A program made the position numbers and the translations under genes. 64,000 nucleotides of DNA, taken from the NCBI GenBank assembly GCA_910574915.1, contig CAJTCR010000005.1, positions 62,001 through 126,000 on the forward strand. The letters are read 5' to 3'. Source of the DNA: Eubacteriaceae bacterium (lineage in GTDB: Bacteria; Bacillota; Clostridia; Lachnospirales; Lachnospiraceae). The notes below the pieces were generated by a model. It searched no databases, was not told where the DNA came from, and saw only the letters and a list, made by a program, of their open reading frames with translations. Positions 9,361 through 17,538 of the stretch are shown piece after piece (positions within the stretch are counted from its first letter, which is position 1; the number at the start of each line of letters is the position of its first letter).

Positions 9361-11177
9361 AGCTGAAACTTCCCTGCTTCAGCATTCTGCCTGTGGCTCA
9401 GCTCTACAAGCCCCTGTGTATCCTCGTTGCATTCGCTGATCGTCTGGGACAGGAGCGTCATGCTTGCGCTCGTTTCTTCTGTTGACGCCGCGTTTTCTTC
9501 TACTACGCTGGCAAGATTGTTGACAGAATCTGTTACGATCTCCTTTAACGTATTCAAAACCTCCGTCTGGCTGCCGATCTCTTTTGTCACCTCTTCTACA
9601 AGCTTCACTTCCTGATTCAGATAGCGGAATGCTTCTCTTGTCTCATCCAGGCACTGCTGCTGCTTTTGCACATTGCCAGTGACTTCCTGCATCTTTTTTA
9701 CAGAGACTTCGACATTGTCGATCAGTTCCTTTACGATCTCCTCGATCTCCTGCGCGTTGCCCGATGATTCTTCGGAAAGGTTGCGGATCTCTTCTGCTAC
9801 AACCGCAAATCCCCTGCCTGCTTCGCCGGCTCTTGCCGCTTCAATGCTGGCATTAAGCGAAAGCAGGTTGGTCTGCGCCGCCAGCCCCTTAATAATCTCT
9901 ACCGCCTTGTTAATATTCGCGGCGGAATCGTTATTTTTATTCGTCTGCTGCGATACCATATCAATCGCATCGATAGTAACTCTCGTAATCTGGTCTAACT
10001 CTTCAATGCTTCCAGAAGCAACTGCGGTATGCTTAATCATAGCGCCTACGGTAGCTTCCAGCTTGTTTACGCCGCTCTTTTCAACTTCTATGACACCGCC
10101 AAGCTCTTTGATCTTGTCGTTGACAATCTCTGTCTCGTTTGCCTGGCTGGTAGCGCCCTGCGCCAGATCGTCAATCGCCTGGTTCGTATTTTGAATACTT
10201 TCGGAAATATGCCCAAATTTCTCACTGAATTTTTCGCTGCTTTCGTTAAGCGCTTTTCCGGTATGTACGACACTGCCTAGCATACTTGCCAGAGACTGGC
10301 GCACATTTTCCAGCGAACGCGCCATTTCACCAATCTCGTCTGCACGCTGTAGCAATACAGGGCTGACCGTAAAGCTCAGATCCCCGGATGCAGACTGGTG
10401 CAGGTTTGCCTCGACCATTTTAATCGCTTTCGTAATGCGCAGGCCGCCAAAAGACGAGATCAAGACTGCCAGCACAAGCATTATTGCCGCAGAAATGCCG
10501 TAGATTTTAAGCATCGCAGAAAACTCATCTTCAATCCGCACCTTCATGCCGTCGATCTTGGCATTCATATCGTCCACATAATTGCCTGTGGCAACTGCCC
10601 ATCCCCACGGCTCAAACATCTGTGCATACGCGATCTTTGGCGCAACTGTTGTACCGTCCGATTTTGTAAAGTAAAATTCCAGATAGTCTCCGCCTGATTC
10701 GGCTGCCGATACGACACTCTGTGTCACTTTTACACCGTTCTGGTCGGTTAAGTCCCGCCTGTTTGTCCCCTCCTGCTCCATTAAAATCGGATGCATCACG
10801 AGCATACAGTCCTTGCCGTCGATCCAGATATACCCTGACGCATCATCCCGGTAACGCATTGAACGCACCGTTTCCGCAGCCAGCTTTTGTGCTTCCTCTT
10901 CCGTCAGCTCACCGCTCTGGCTCATGTCATAATACCTTTGTATCGCAGCCAGTGCACCCTGCACTTGTGATTTAATCTCCATTTTATAGCCATCTGTCAT
11001 TGATTCATCATATAATTCAGCCGATTCCCTCATCGACTGGCTCAAATAATGAATACCCAGGCACGCCAGTCCGATCGTCGGTATCGAAATCATAATCACT
11101 ATAATACAAATCAGCATAGCTGTCAGACTTTTAAAGCCTTTTAAACCTCGTACCCTGGCACTCTTTTGCTCTTTCAT
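9357..11177 (-). CDS. Methyl-accepting chemotaxis protein with single-Cache sensor
   Basis: A 606-residue chemoreceptor. The start at 11177 is chosen because AAGGAGG lies 9 bases upstream; a longer frame to 11228 has no such site. TM1 is at about 18-43. The extracellular part at about 55-190 is a single Cache domain ([20 protein letters not shown], then [16 protein letters not shown]), a fold that typically binds small carboxylates or similar. TM2 is near 225-245, then HAMP and the signalling hairpin ([20 protein letters not shown]). It is embedded between an STM4013-type hydrolase and two radical SAM genes and overlaps the next gene by four bases. Confidence 0.95.
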   Translation of the reverse strand: MKEQKSARVRGLKGFKSLTAMLICIIVIMISIPTIGLACLGIHYLSQSMRESAELYDESMTDGYKMEIKSQVQGALAAIQRYYDMSQSGELTEEEAQKLAAETVRSMRYRDDASGYIWIDGKDCMLVMHPILMEQEGTNRRDLTDQNGVKVTQSVVSAAESGGDYLEFYFTKSDGTTVAPKIAYAQMFEPWGWAVATGNYVDDMNAKIDGMKVRIEDEFSAMLKIYGISAAIMLVLAVLISSFGGLRITKAIKMVEANLHQSASGDLSFTVSPVLLQRADEIGEMARSLENVRQSLASMLGSVVHTGKALNESSEKFSEKFGHISESIQNTNQAIDDLAQGATSQANETEIVNDKIKELGGVIEVEKSGVNKLEATVGAMIKHTAVASGSIEELDQITRVTIDAIDMVSQQTNKNNDSAANINKAVEIIKGLAAQTNLLSLNASIEAARAGEAGRGFAVVAEEIRNLSEESSGNAQEIEEIVKELIDNVEVSVKKMQEVTGNVQKQQQCLDETREAFRYLNQEVKLVEEVTKEIGSQTEVLNTLKEIVTDSVNNLASVVEENAASTEETSASMTLLSQTISECNEDTQGLVELSHRQNAEAGKFQL

Positions 11178-11216
11178 AGTACAAACCCCTCCTTGCTTTT
11201 TAATATCGACAATTTC

Positions 11217-11244
11217 ATTATACATCATTTCGACCCAAAGTCAA
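11217..11244 (-). promoter_or_regulatory. Sigma-A-type promoter for chemoreceptor / radical SAM unit
   Basis: On the minus strand TTGACT, a 16-base spacer and TATAAT lie about 40 bases before the chemoreceptor start. This makes chemoreceptor, HemN-like and radical SAM-HAD genes a transcription unit that can be driven separately from the hydrolase upstream. Confidence 0.7.
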
Positions 11245-11340
11245 GGAAGATCCCAAAACCAGTTAGCATTTTCAACAATTTTTTTATATTTTCGCCAAAA
11301 TTATTATGCATTTTCCCGACAGGAATTTCCAAAGCTGCTG

Positions 11341-12180
11341 TCAAAAAGGAATTGCAGCAGGTTCTAAAAAAAAGTGCTTATACGGCACCGTATCTACCAT
11401 CGGATGGCTGATCCCGTGGCGCCAGCAGCCATCCTCCCCGTAACAGGTGCCGTGGTCAGAGCAGCAGATCACAAATGCGTTCCCCCGCAGCATACACCAG
11501 GCGTCAAACAGGCGCCCAAGCTGCCCGTCCACATAGCGAAGCGCCGCGGCATGAGTCGCTATGCTGTCGTTTTGCGCGCCCTCCAGATAAAAATAATTCG
11601 GATAGTGCACCGCGTCCACATTGACATATAAAAAAATCCGCTGTTCCCTTGGCGCCGCTTCCAATTTACGCAATATAAAATCCACCTGGTTTTTTGTACT
11701 CTCTTTTGCAAGGCAGCCAAACGAAGGATGCCAGTAGCTTTTATTAAAATATCCCGGAAATACCTTGCCGATATCCGAGCGCTTGTCAAAAAACGACACC
11801 CCGCCGACGCACCACGTATCATAACCGTCTCTGGCAAGCCCTTCCATAACCGTACTGCCGCCAAACGCATAAGCCCCCTGCGGTACCTTTCTGCGCAGCC
11901 CAATCGCCGTCGGGTAAAACAGCATCTCCCGTTTCTCCTGGCACTTTGTATCCGCACTGCACGGCAAAAATCCCGCAAACATCGCATGGTGCGACGGATA
12001 TGTAAAATTACCGGGCGCCTGGCACTTTACCCATGCACCGTAACGGTTTAACACCGGCGTCGTCCCCGCTGCTTCTTCCTGCACAGCCACGTCATACCGC
12101 AGCGTATCCAGGCAGACCATCAAAATATCCATCGTCCCGACGACTTGGTTCATATCCACTTTACACACAGCCCTTTTCAT
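11341..12180 (-). CDS. STM4013-type hydrolase, alkaline phosphatase superfamily
   Basis: About 279 residues from the ATG at 12180, chosen for AGAAGG upstream; ATGs at 12228 (2 bases after the previous stop) and 12153 are alternatives. The longer frame upstream of 12228 overlaps the preceding gene and is not believed. Features of the alkaline phosphatase/sulfatase superfamily: metal Asp in MVCLDTLRYDV, likely nucleophile Thr in GNFTYPSHHAMFAGF, metal site CCSDHGTCYGED near 235, and a late His. No signal peptide or membrane segment, so it is cytoplasmic. Family members are called STM4013/SEN3800 hydrolases and their substrate is unknown. Confidence 0.82.
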   Translation of the reverse strand: MKRAVCKVDMNQVVGTMDILMVCLDTLRYDVAVQEEAAGTTPVLNRYGAWVKCQAPGNFTYPSHHAMFAGFLPCSADTKCQEKREMLFYPTAIGLRRKVPQGAYAFGGSTVMEGLARDGYDTWCVGGVSFFDKRSDIGKVFPGYFNKSYWHPSFGCLAKESTKNQVDFILRKLEAAPREQRIFLYVNVDAVHYPNYFYLEGAQNDSIATHAAALRYVDGQLGRLFDAWCMLRGNAFVICCSDHGTCYGEDGCWRHGISHPMVDTVPYKHFFLEPAAIPF

Positions 12181-12230
12181 CGGCAACCGCACCTTCTTTC
12201 TATTTTGTAAATTACAATCCTCTGCCATCT

Positions 12231-13523
12231 TTACTGACGGATTGCATTCGGATAAATCTGTTTCATTACGGCATCCCCAAAATAAGCATCGATCCTTTGT
12301 TCCCACTTTGATTCTGCCGCAATTCCATTTGCGCGCGCATCGTAGCGTACAAGCGCCAATACCGAAACGCACAGGTTTGCCGCCATAAAGCATACAAGCA
12401 GTGCCGTAAGCGCCCATCCGGTCTTTTTTACGATCCATCCGATCCCATGCGCCAGCAGCGGGTACAGTCCCTTGATCCATACGACTGCCGCGATTCCCCA
12501 GAAGAAGCAGTACAGCAGGTTGACCCTGCCGCCGAGGTTAAACGGCATCGCACTGTAATCCCAAAACACCTGTCCGAAAAAAATCTCCGTAAATACGCTG
12601 CATATGTATTCATATGCGCCGCCAAGCAGAACCCCCGTCCAGAAAATATACGAATCCGGCTTTTCCCTATCTTTATATAAAAGAGCCGTTGCAAGCGCAA
12701 CCGCAAGCCCCCAGACAACGCTGAAATCTCCCCATACAAGGCTGCTTCTGCTCATCCATACCCCTGCCGTCAGCCTGCAAAAAACCGTCTCTACCAGATC
12801 CCCTAAAAATGCGCCGATCACAAACAGCCAAAACAACTGCACAGCGCTGCATGGCTCTTCATCCTGTTCCTGTTCCTCTTCCTTTTCCCCCAACATCACC
12901 GGATACGACCGGACAAACCGCTCCTCGATATGCCCGCTGATACCTGACGCAAACCGATACGTCCATACCTGAAGCTTCCGGTTCCACCCAAACAGGAGCG
13001 GCAGCTTTTCTTCCATATGATAAACGGACATCAAAGAACCTGCAAGATCGATCCATCCGACTGCCATAAGCCCGCACACAACCACTTGTCCAACCACAGC
13101 AGGCATCTGGCGGTACAGCCCCACAAGCAGCTCGTTTCCATAGCGCAGCGCCAAAAATCCAAGAATGCCCCACAGCAGCGAATACTGCAAACAGATATAC
13201 CCGTCAAAATTCCACTTCTTTGCCGAATAATCCCACCATTTTTTGCACTTCATCCGCGCAAGCAGCTTTCCTGCATACCACTCCACAGCCGTCGCCACAA
13301 TCACGCTTCCCAAAAACAGGAAAAACGTATCTTCCTTTAAATCCTGTAAAAACACCGTCAGCAGCACGCCTGTAAAGCCATACAAAAAGCAAAACGGCCC
13401 AGACGCAAACCCGCGGTTTTTAAAATCCTTCTCCTTAACCGTCGCCACCGCCGTTTCCACAATCCACGCAAAAAAGGAATAGGCAAAAAACAGCATAACG
13501 GTTTCATAAAATGTATATCCCAC
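12231..13523 (-). CDS. Duplicated CmpB-type integral membrane protein
   Basis: A 430-residue polytopic membrane protein, with roughly eleven hydrophobic helices, built from two related halves. Each half has an opening helix with a conserved acidic site (SFFAWIVETAVATVK; FLGDLVETVFCRL), a Gly-rich helix and a W-D-Y-S motif (KKWWDYSAKKWNFDG; QVFWDYSAMPFNLGG). This pattern matches the family labelled putative ABC-transporter type IV (CmpB), whose members usually have one unit. A basic and acidic linker (EKEEEQEQDEEPC) joins the halves. The hydrolase gene follows directly on the same strand. Transport or enzyme-membrane function is unproven. Confidence 0.75.
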   Translation of the reverse strand: MGYTFYETVMLFFAYSFFAWIVETAVATVKEKDFKNRGFASGPFCFLYGFTGVLLTVFLQDLKEDTFFLFLGSVIVATAVEWYAGKLLARMKCKKWWDYSAKKWNFDGYICLQYSLLWGILGFLALRYGNELLVGLYRQMPAVVGQVVVCGLMAVGWIDLAGSLMSVYHMEEKLPLLFGWNRKLQVWTYRFASGISGHIEERFVRSYPVMLGEKEEEQEQDEEPCSAVQLFWLFVIGAFLGDLVETVFCRLTAGVWMSRSSLVWGDFSVVWGLAVALATALLYKDREKPDSYIFWTGVLLGGAYEYICSVFTEIFFGQVFWDYSAMPFNLGGRVNLLYCFFWGIAAVVWIKGLYPLLAHGIGWIVKKTGWALTALLVCFMAANLCVSVLALVRYDARANGIAAESKWEQRIDAYFGDAVMKQIYPNAIRQ

Positions 13524-13615
13524 GCTACTTTATCCTTTCTGTAAACAAATTATCCTAAGTATAGCAGATGTGGTATGCAAAAGCCAGGGTGAAGTGAAGT
13601 GTTGCTTTTTTGGAG

Positions 13616-13876
13616 GTGGGACGCCGGAGGAAGGGGCACGGGGCTGGCTTCCTGTTCCTTTTCCAAAATGTAAGGAGCCCTAAGCAGCCTGCTGTAACGC
13701 TGTGGCTGTGTACGGTCGCGGCACCTTGTCCGCTTCCGGCTGCCCGCCGAAAGCTATCGGTGCCGCTTGGCTGCGCCCCTGCTTGCCTTGCAGCCTGCTA
13801 AAGGCTCCTAAACATTTTTCCAACGTCACAGGAAGCCAGCCCCGTGCCCCTTCCTCCGGCTGTCTTTTCAAAGTGT
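13616..13876 (+). repeat. Giant-hairpin repeat, copy A1
   Basis: A non-coding element of about 260 bases. The 32-base arm at 13624-13655 is perfectly complementary to 13828-13859, and weaker pairing continues inward (AAGGAGCCC with GGCTCCT). The centre carries the family core: CGGTCGCGGCACC, a 30-base loop, then GGTGCCGCTTGGCTGCGCC. The element opens with GGGACGCCGG and closes with CCGGCTGTCTTTTC. Arms differ from those of other copies while the core is the same. Confidence 0.85.
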
Positions 13877-13927
13877 TTACGACAACCAGCTCCAGTTTTG
13901 TATTTGTGGGAAAAGCTTGCTGCGTAG

Positions 13928-13990
13928 CTCTATTGTGCGTTATGTATCACATTTTTATGGCTCTATTATACGTTGTGTATCGTATTTTGT
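13928..13990. repeat. Tandem duplication of about 32 bases between A1 and A2
   Basis: GCTCTATTGTGCGTTATGTA and the following bases are repeated once, imperfectly, as GCTCTATTATACGTTGTGTA directly after. The pair fills the gap between the two oppositely oriented hairpin elements. Confidence 0.6.
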
Positions 13991-14252
13991 AGCACTTGCG
14001 AAAAACAGCCGGGAAAGGGGATTGGCACGCCCAGGCTGCGGCTTTGGAAGAATGCTTAGAAGGCTTTGGCATCCTGCGCAGGAAGCAGGGGCGCAGCCAA
14101 GCGGCACCGATAGCTTTCGGCGGACAGCCGGAAGCGGACAAGGTGCCGCGACCGTACACAGCCAAAACGTCACAGCAGGATGCCTAAGGCTTCTTAGCAT
14201 TCTGGAACTGACGCAGCCGGGCGTGCCACTCCCCTTTCCCGGCGTCCCTCAC
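13990..14252 (-). repeat. Giant-hairpin repeat, copy A2 (reverse orientation)
   Basis: The arm beginning at 14008 (GCCGGGAAAGGGGATTGGCA) pairs with the arm ending at 14243, with one G-T type mismatch and one bulge over about 33 bases; pairing resumes further in (AGAATGCTTAGAAGGCTT with AAGGCTTCTTAGCATTCT). Read on the minus strand the core is almost identical to A1. Its flank GGCTGTTTTTCGCAAGTGCT matches the right flanks of A1, A3 and A4. Confidence 0.85.
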
Positions 14253-14277
14253 ATCCATACAAAACACAACTCTTTTC

Positions 14278-14306
14278 TTGTATCCCCCACCCGCATCTGA
14301 TAAAAT
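14278..14306 (+). promoter_or_regulatory. Promoter of the MerR-type regulator
   Basis: TTGTAT, 17 bases, TAAAAT on the plus strand, about 45 bases ahead of the regulator start. Confidence 0.55.
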
Positions 14307-14350
14307 ACTCCCATACAGCATTAAAAAATCCTCTGAAAGGAACCCACCTT

Positions 14351-15178
14351 ATGAACGAAAAAAGCAAACTACTAACCATCGGCCAGTTTGCCGCCCTACA
14401 TGGCATCAATAAAAAGACACTGATGTGGTACGACGAAATTGGGCTGTTTCGCCCTGCCCTTATCCACCCGGAAAACGGATACCGCTTTTACAACTACTAC
14501 CAAAGCCCCATCCTGGAAACGATTCTGCTGCTGCGCGAGCTGGACGTCTCTATTGAGGAAATCCGCCAGTTTCTTAAAAACCGGTCCGCAGTCAGCTTGA
14601 AAAGCCTGCTGGACGATAAAATCAAAGACCTTGACCACAATATCCTGCACCTTCTGGCAATCCGAAAAACGCTGTGCACCCAGCGGCAAAATATGGAAAC
14701 GCTGCTTACTATGGATTTATCGGAAATCTGCATCATCCAAAAAGAAGAGGAGCACTGCCTGGTTACTGTGGACATTGACGACCGTACGACGTTTGAACAG
14801 GAAGTCGAACTGATTACTGCCGAAACCGCAAAATACCAGCTCGGCCGCCTGCATGACGCCTCGTACGGCTCGATGCTCCCGGTTGACAACCTGAAAAACA
14901 AAGATTTTGACAGCTATACAAACCTGTTTATCGAAATCCCCTTCCTGCAACAAAAAACCGGGCTTCATATCCAGCCAAAAGGCAGCTATCTGCAGGCGTT
15001 CCATAAAGGAGACTGGAGCCAGATCCCCCTGCGCTACGAGGCGATTTTGGATTATGCCGACAGACACCGTCTGACGCTGACCGGATACAGCTATGAAAAA
15101 GGAATCAACGAAACGGTAAGCAGCCGGATCGAAGATTATATTGTCCAAATCGAAATCCCTGTCATACCAAAAGCCTGA
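14351..15178 (+). CDS. MerR-family regulator with effector-binding domain (BmrR type)
   Basis: A 275-residue regulator. The N-terminal MerR winged helix-turn-helix reads LTIGQFAALHGINKKTLMWY, followed by the second wing (GLFRPALIHPENGYRFYNYY). A coiled-coil dimer helix spans about 75-115. The C-terminal 150 residues look like a GyrI/AraC-type effector-binding domain, as in BmrR, which senses bulky hydrophobic cations. It converges on a serine hydrolase gene whose promoter has MerR-type geometry, so that gene is its likely target. AAAGGAACCC lies upstream of the ATG. Confidence 0.88.
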   Translation: MNEKSKLLTIGQFAALHGINKKTLMWYDEIGLFRPALIHPENGYRFYNYYQSPILETILLLRELDVSIEEIRQFLKNRSAVSLKSLLDDKIKDLDHNILHLLAIRKTLCTQRQNMETLLTMDLSEICIIQKEEEHCLVTVDIDDRTTFEQEVELITAETAKYQLGRLHDASYGSMLPVDNLKNKDFDSYTNLFIEIPFLQQKTGLHIQPKGSYLQAFHKGDWSQIPLRYEAILDYADRHRLTLTGYSYEKGINETVSSRIEDYIVQIEIPVIPKA

Positions 15179-15193
15179 CTTTTGCTATTGACA

Positions 15194-16393
15194 TTAGATT
15201 TGTTTTGCAATTTCCCTGAAAAATTCCACATGCTTTAATTCATAGCCCTTTTCCGTAAACTTTGGGTCTGCGCTTGTCTTTACAATAATCACCTGTTCGG
15301 CGGGATTTACATAAATCCACTGTCCATAGACGCCGATTGCCATAAACTCGCCCTCACTGCCCGCCGGCACCCACCACTGGTATCCATACCCAATAGCGTT
15401 ATCGTCGTCATGATTCGCCCCGGGCATGGAATATTTCGCCGAAACGTCCAGGCTGTCCTTTACCCATTCCTTTGGAAGAATCTGCGTTCCGTTATAGCTG
15501 CCCTCGTGCAGATACAGCCTTGCAAAACGCGCATAGTCCCGAAGGGAAACGCTTAATCCGCCCATAGCCAGCTCCTTGCCGTTGCTTAACGTCCAATAAG
15601 CGTCTTCTGCCGCATCCAGCTTTTTCCACAGCTTTTCTTCCATATATTCGGCAAGGCTGCGCCCGGTGGCGTTTGTAAGAACTTCTCCTAGTATTTCCGT
15701 ATTGATGCTCAAATAGCGCCGATACGTATAAGGCTCTTCCTGCATCCCGTATTTTGCAATTACCTTCATGGCAGGCTTGCCTAGTAACGTACGCATGGAA
15801 AATCCGCTCATGTCGGTATCTTCATCAAAGTCAATGCCGGACGCCATTTGCAGGCAGGCACGGATTGGTATGTCAGCAAGCGCAGTCCCCTGAAACTCCG
15901 GGATATAGTTCCCGATCGGGTCTTCCACACTTTTGATATCTCCTTCGGAAACGGCAATGCCAAGCAGCGCCGACACAAACGATTTTCCCATCGAATTGGA
16001 AGAAAACAGTGTTTTTTCATCCCCTCCGGCAAAATACTTTTCATAGCGGATCTGATCTTCTCTGATTACCAAAAGCCCGGTAGCCTTCGTATCGGCAAGA
16101 AAATCCTGCGTCGGATAAAATTTGCCTTCAAAGGTAAATCCGTCTGCCAGCGGCACATTCTCCACTTTTTGAAACGCAAACGCCTTACCTTGCCTGCTGA
16201 TCTTTTTTGTCGGCTGAATATCCGGCGTATTTTGAAAGGTATGCGCCAGGTTTTCATCTTTAAAACTGTTTAATGATGTATACAGCGTCTTTATTTTACT
16301 GCCAAATGCCAGCCCGAACACCGCTGCGGCTGCCGCGGCACCGCCGATTACTATCCATAATTTTTTCTTATTCGTCATTGTTTTTTTGCTCAT
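15194..16393 (-). CDS. Membrane-anchored serine hydrolase (beta-lactamase class C fold)
   Basis: A 399-residue protein with one N-terminal signal anchor (WIVIGGAAAAAAVFGLAFG, residues 13-31) and an extracellular serine beta-lactamase-like domain. The catalytic SxxK is SMGK in FSSNSMGKSFVSALLG near residue 135, the Tyr motif is YLSINTEILGE near 215 and the third motif region is near GYGYQWWVPAG. Such enzymes are peptidases or esterases acting on cell-wall or small ester substrates; true beta-lactamase activity is not implied. TAAGGAGA precedes the ATG. Control by the neighbouring MerR protein is proposed. Confidence 0.87.
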   Translation of the reverse strand: MSKKTMTNKKKLWIVIGGAAAAAAVFGLAFGSKIKTLYTSLNSFKDENLAHTFQNTPDIQPTKKISRQGKAFAFQKVENVPLADGFTFEGKFYPTQDFLADTKATGLLVIREDQIRYEKYFAGGDEKTLFSSNSMGKSFVSALLGIAVSEGDIKSVEDPIGNYIPEFQGTALADIPIRACLQMASGIDFDEDTDMSGFSMRTLLGKPAMKVIAKYGMQEEPYTYRRYLSINTEILGEVLTNATGRSLAEYMEEKLWKKLDAAEDAYWTLSNGKELAMGGLSVSLRDYARFARLYLHEGSYNGTQILPKEWVKDSLDVSAKYSMPGANHDDDNAIGYGYQWWVPAGSEGEFMAIGVYGQWIYVNPAEQVIIVKTSADPKFTEKGYELKHVEFFREIAKQI

Positions 16394-16443
16394 TTTCTTT
16401 ATCTCCTTACTTTTTCTGCTTCGGTTTGCTTTGCTTCCATTTC

Positions 16444-16474
16444 AGGATAAACCGTACAGTAACTGTACAGTCAA
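16444..16474 (-). promoter_or_regulatory. MerR-type promoter with dyad in a 19-base spacer
   Basis: On the minus strand TTGACT and TATCCT are separated by 19 bases, longer than the normal 17. The spacer holds the perfect dyad GTACAGT-T-ACTGTAC (16454-16468). Overlong spacers with a central dyad are the hallmark of promoters activated by MerR proteins through DNA untwisting. It lies about 50 bases before the serine hydrolase start. Confidence 0.75.
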
Positions 16475-16493
16475 GTACTTTTTCAATTTTTTG

Positions 16494-16543
16494 CAAAAAA
16501 ATACCAGAATGCTTTGAACTGCTCCAAAACATTCTGATATTTT
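16494..16543 (-). terminator. Terminator after the DUF4253 gene
   Basis: Minus-strand hairpin with arms ATATCAGAATG and CATTCTGGTAT followed by TTTTTTG, five bases after the stop at 16548. It closes the long minus-strand gene series. Confidence 0.85.
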
Positions 16544-16547
16544 TTCA

Positions 16548-17294
16548 TCAATCCCACCAAAAGTACCATACCGTCGACTTTGTAAGCCCCGCGGCAAGCT
16601 CGGATACTTTATATGTCCTCGTTCCCTGGTCAATCCGGTCGCTGCAAAATGCGTAATGCTCTTTCGCCGCTTCGATCGGGTCGTTACCGTTCAGCCCGTT
16701 CGGCGCATAAAATTCCATTACATCATGTGTAAAGACTGCCGGAACCGCCCCGTATTTTTCATACCAGTATTTGCAGACCGGGATCATTTCACCCGGCGCC
16801 GGGCATTCATTCCACCCGCCCATCGGCACATAGGCAATGATTTCCCACGGATGCCTGACCGGGATTTCCAAAAGCAGCGTATCCGCTTCCAGCGACCCGT
16901 CCGTAAACGAACAATAGCCGCAAAACTCCCGCAGCACATCGCCTTCTTTCTCGTCGCCAATAAAATTAGAAAGCTCGTCTTCCTCCAGATACTCCGTATA
17001 CTCCTCGTAACGTTCCTTTAGAATCTCTTCTCCACGATCTTCCCATTCCGACAGGATCCTGTCTTTGTCAGCATCCTCGTTGATTTCCAAAAGCCACTCC
17101 AGCGCATAGTCGTCCAGACAGACAACCGCCGGATAAAACCCGTCTGCCTGTCCGCGTTTTAATGCTTCAAAATATGCTTCCTCTACCAATTTCGGATCAG
17201 ATCCTTTAGAAAACACTTTATAGCTGCACTGAAAACGTTCTGCAGCCTGCCTAGTAAGATCCTTTATGTCCCTTATCTCTTCCCTGTCATCCAT
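16548..17294 (-). CDS. DUF4253-domain protein
   Basis: A 248-residue cytoplasmic protein. The start at 17294 follows AAGGTGA; an upstream TTG start at 17345 was not chosen. The C-terminal half shows the DUF4253 signature: IIAYVPMGGWNECPAPGEM, then CKYWYEKYGAVPAVFTHDVM and an AKEHYAFCSDRI ending. The N-terminal half is acidic and helical. Many relatives sit near immunity-type genes, but function is unknown. A 66-residue membrane protein ends four bases upstream of the start, so the two are probably co-translated. Confidence 0.8.
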   Translation of the reverse strand: MDDREEIRDIKDLTRQAAERFQCSYKVFSKGSDPKLVEEAYFEALKRGQADGFYPAVVCLDDYALEWLLEINEDADKDRILSEWEDRGEEILKERYEEYTEYLEEDELSNFIGDEKEGDVLREFCGYCSFTDGSLEADTLLLEIPVRHPWEIIAYVPMGGWNECPAPGEMIPVCKYWYEKYGAVPAVFTHDVMEFYAPNGLNGNDPIEAAKEHYAFCSDRIDQGTRTYKVSELAAGLTKSTVWYFWWD

Positions 17295-17298
17295 TTTA

Positions 17299-17499
17299 TC
17301 ACCTTTTACCTTTTGGTTTTGTATGCCGCTGCCTTCTTTTGTCAAACGAGGACAAGATCAGGTCTGTGAAAAATGCTCCCCAAAAAGAAACCCCCGCCTT
17401 TTGCATGGAAACCTGCTTTCCCCTGACACATGCAGCAAGCGTAATGCCAAATGCAATGGAAACTCCTGCAATTACCGCGTTTTGTAAATCTTTTTTCAT
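17299..17499 (-). CDS. Small membrane protein, unknown
   Basis: A 66-residue protein with one hydrophobic helix at about residues 8-25 (AVIAGVSIAFGITLAACV) and a strongly basic tail (DKRRQRHTKPKGKR). AAAGGAATGG precedes the ATG, and the stop falls four bases before the next gene's start, both of which favour a real gene. I do not recognise the family. Confidence 0.6.
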   Translation of the reverse strand: MKKDLQNAVIAGVSIAFGITLAACVRGKQVSMQKAGVSFWGAFFTDLILSSFDKRRQRHTKPKGKR

Positions 17500-17538
17500 G
17501 ATTCTTCCATTCCTTTCTAATCTAATACTTACTGTCCA

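Noticed and set aside
12229..12480. Longest frame of the STM4013-type hydrolase
   Set aside because: It overlaps about 250 bases of the upstream membrane-protein gene and the extra residues are low-quality and Cys/Arg-rich; an internal start with a ribosome site was preferred.
13680..14187. Open frames of 60-130 codons on both strands inside the hairpin repeats
   Set aside because: They lie in inverted-repeat DNA, are mirror images of each other between copies A1 and A2, and lack ribosome binding sites. The conservation follows the nucleotide core, not codons.
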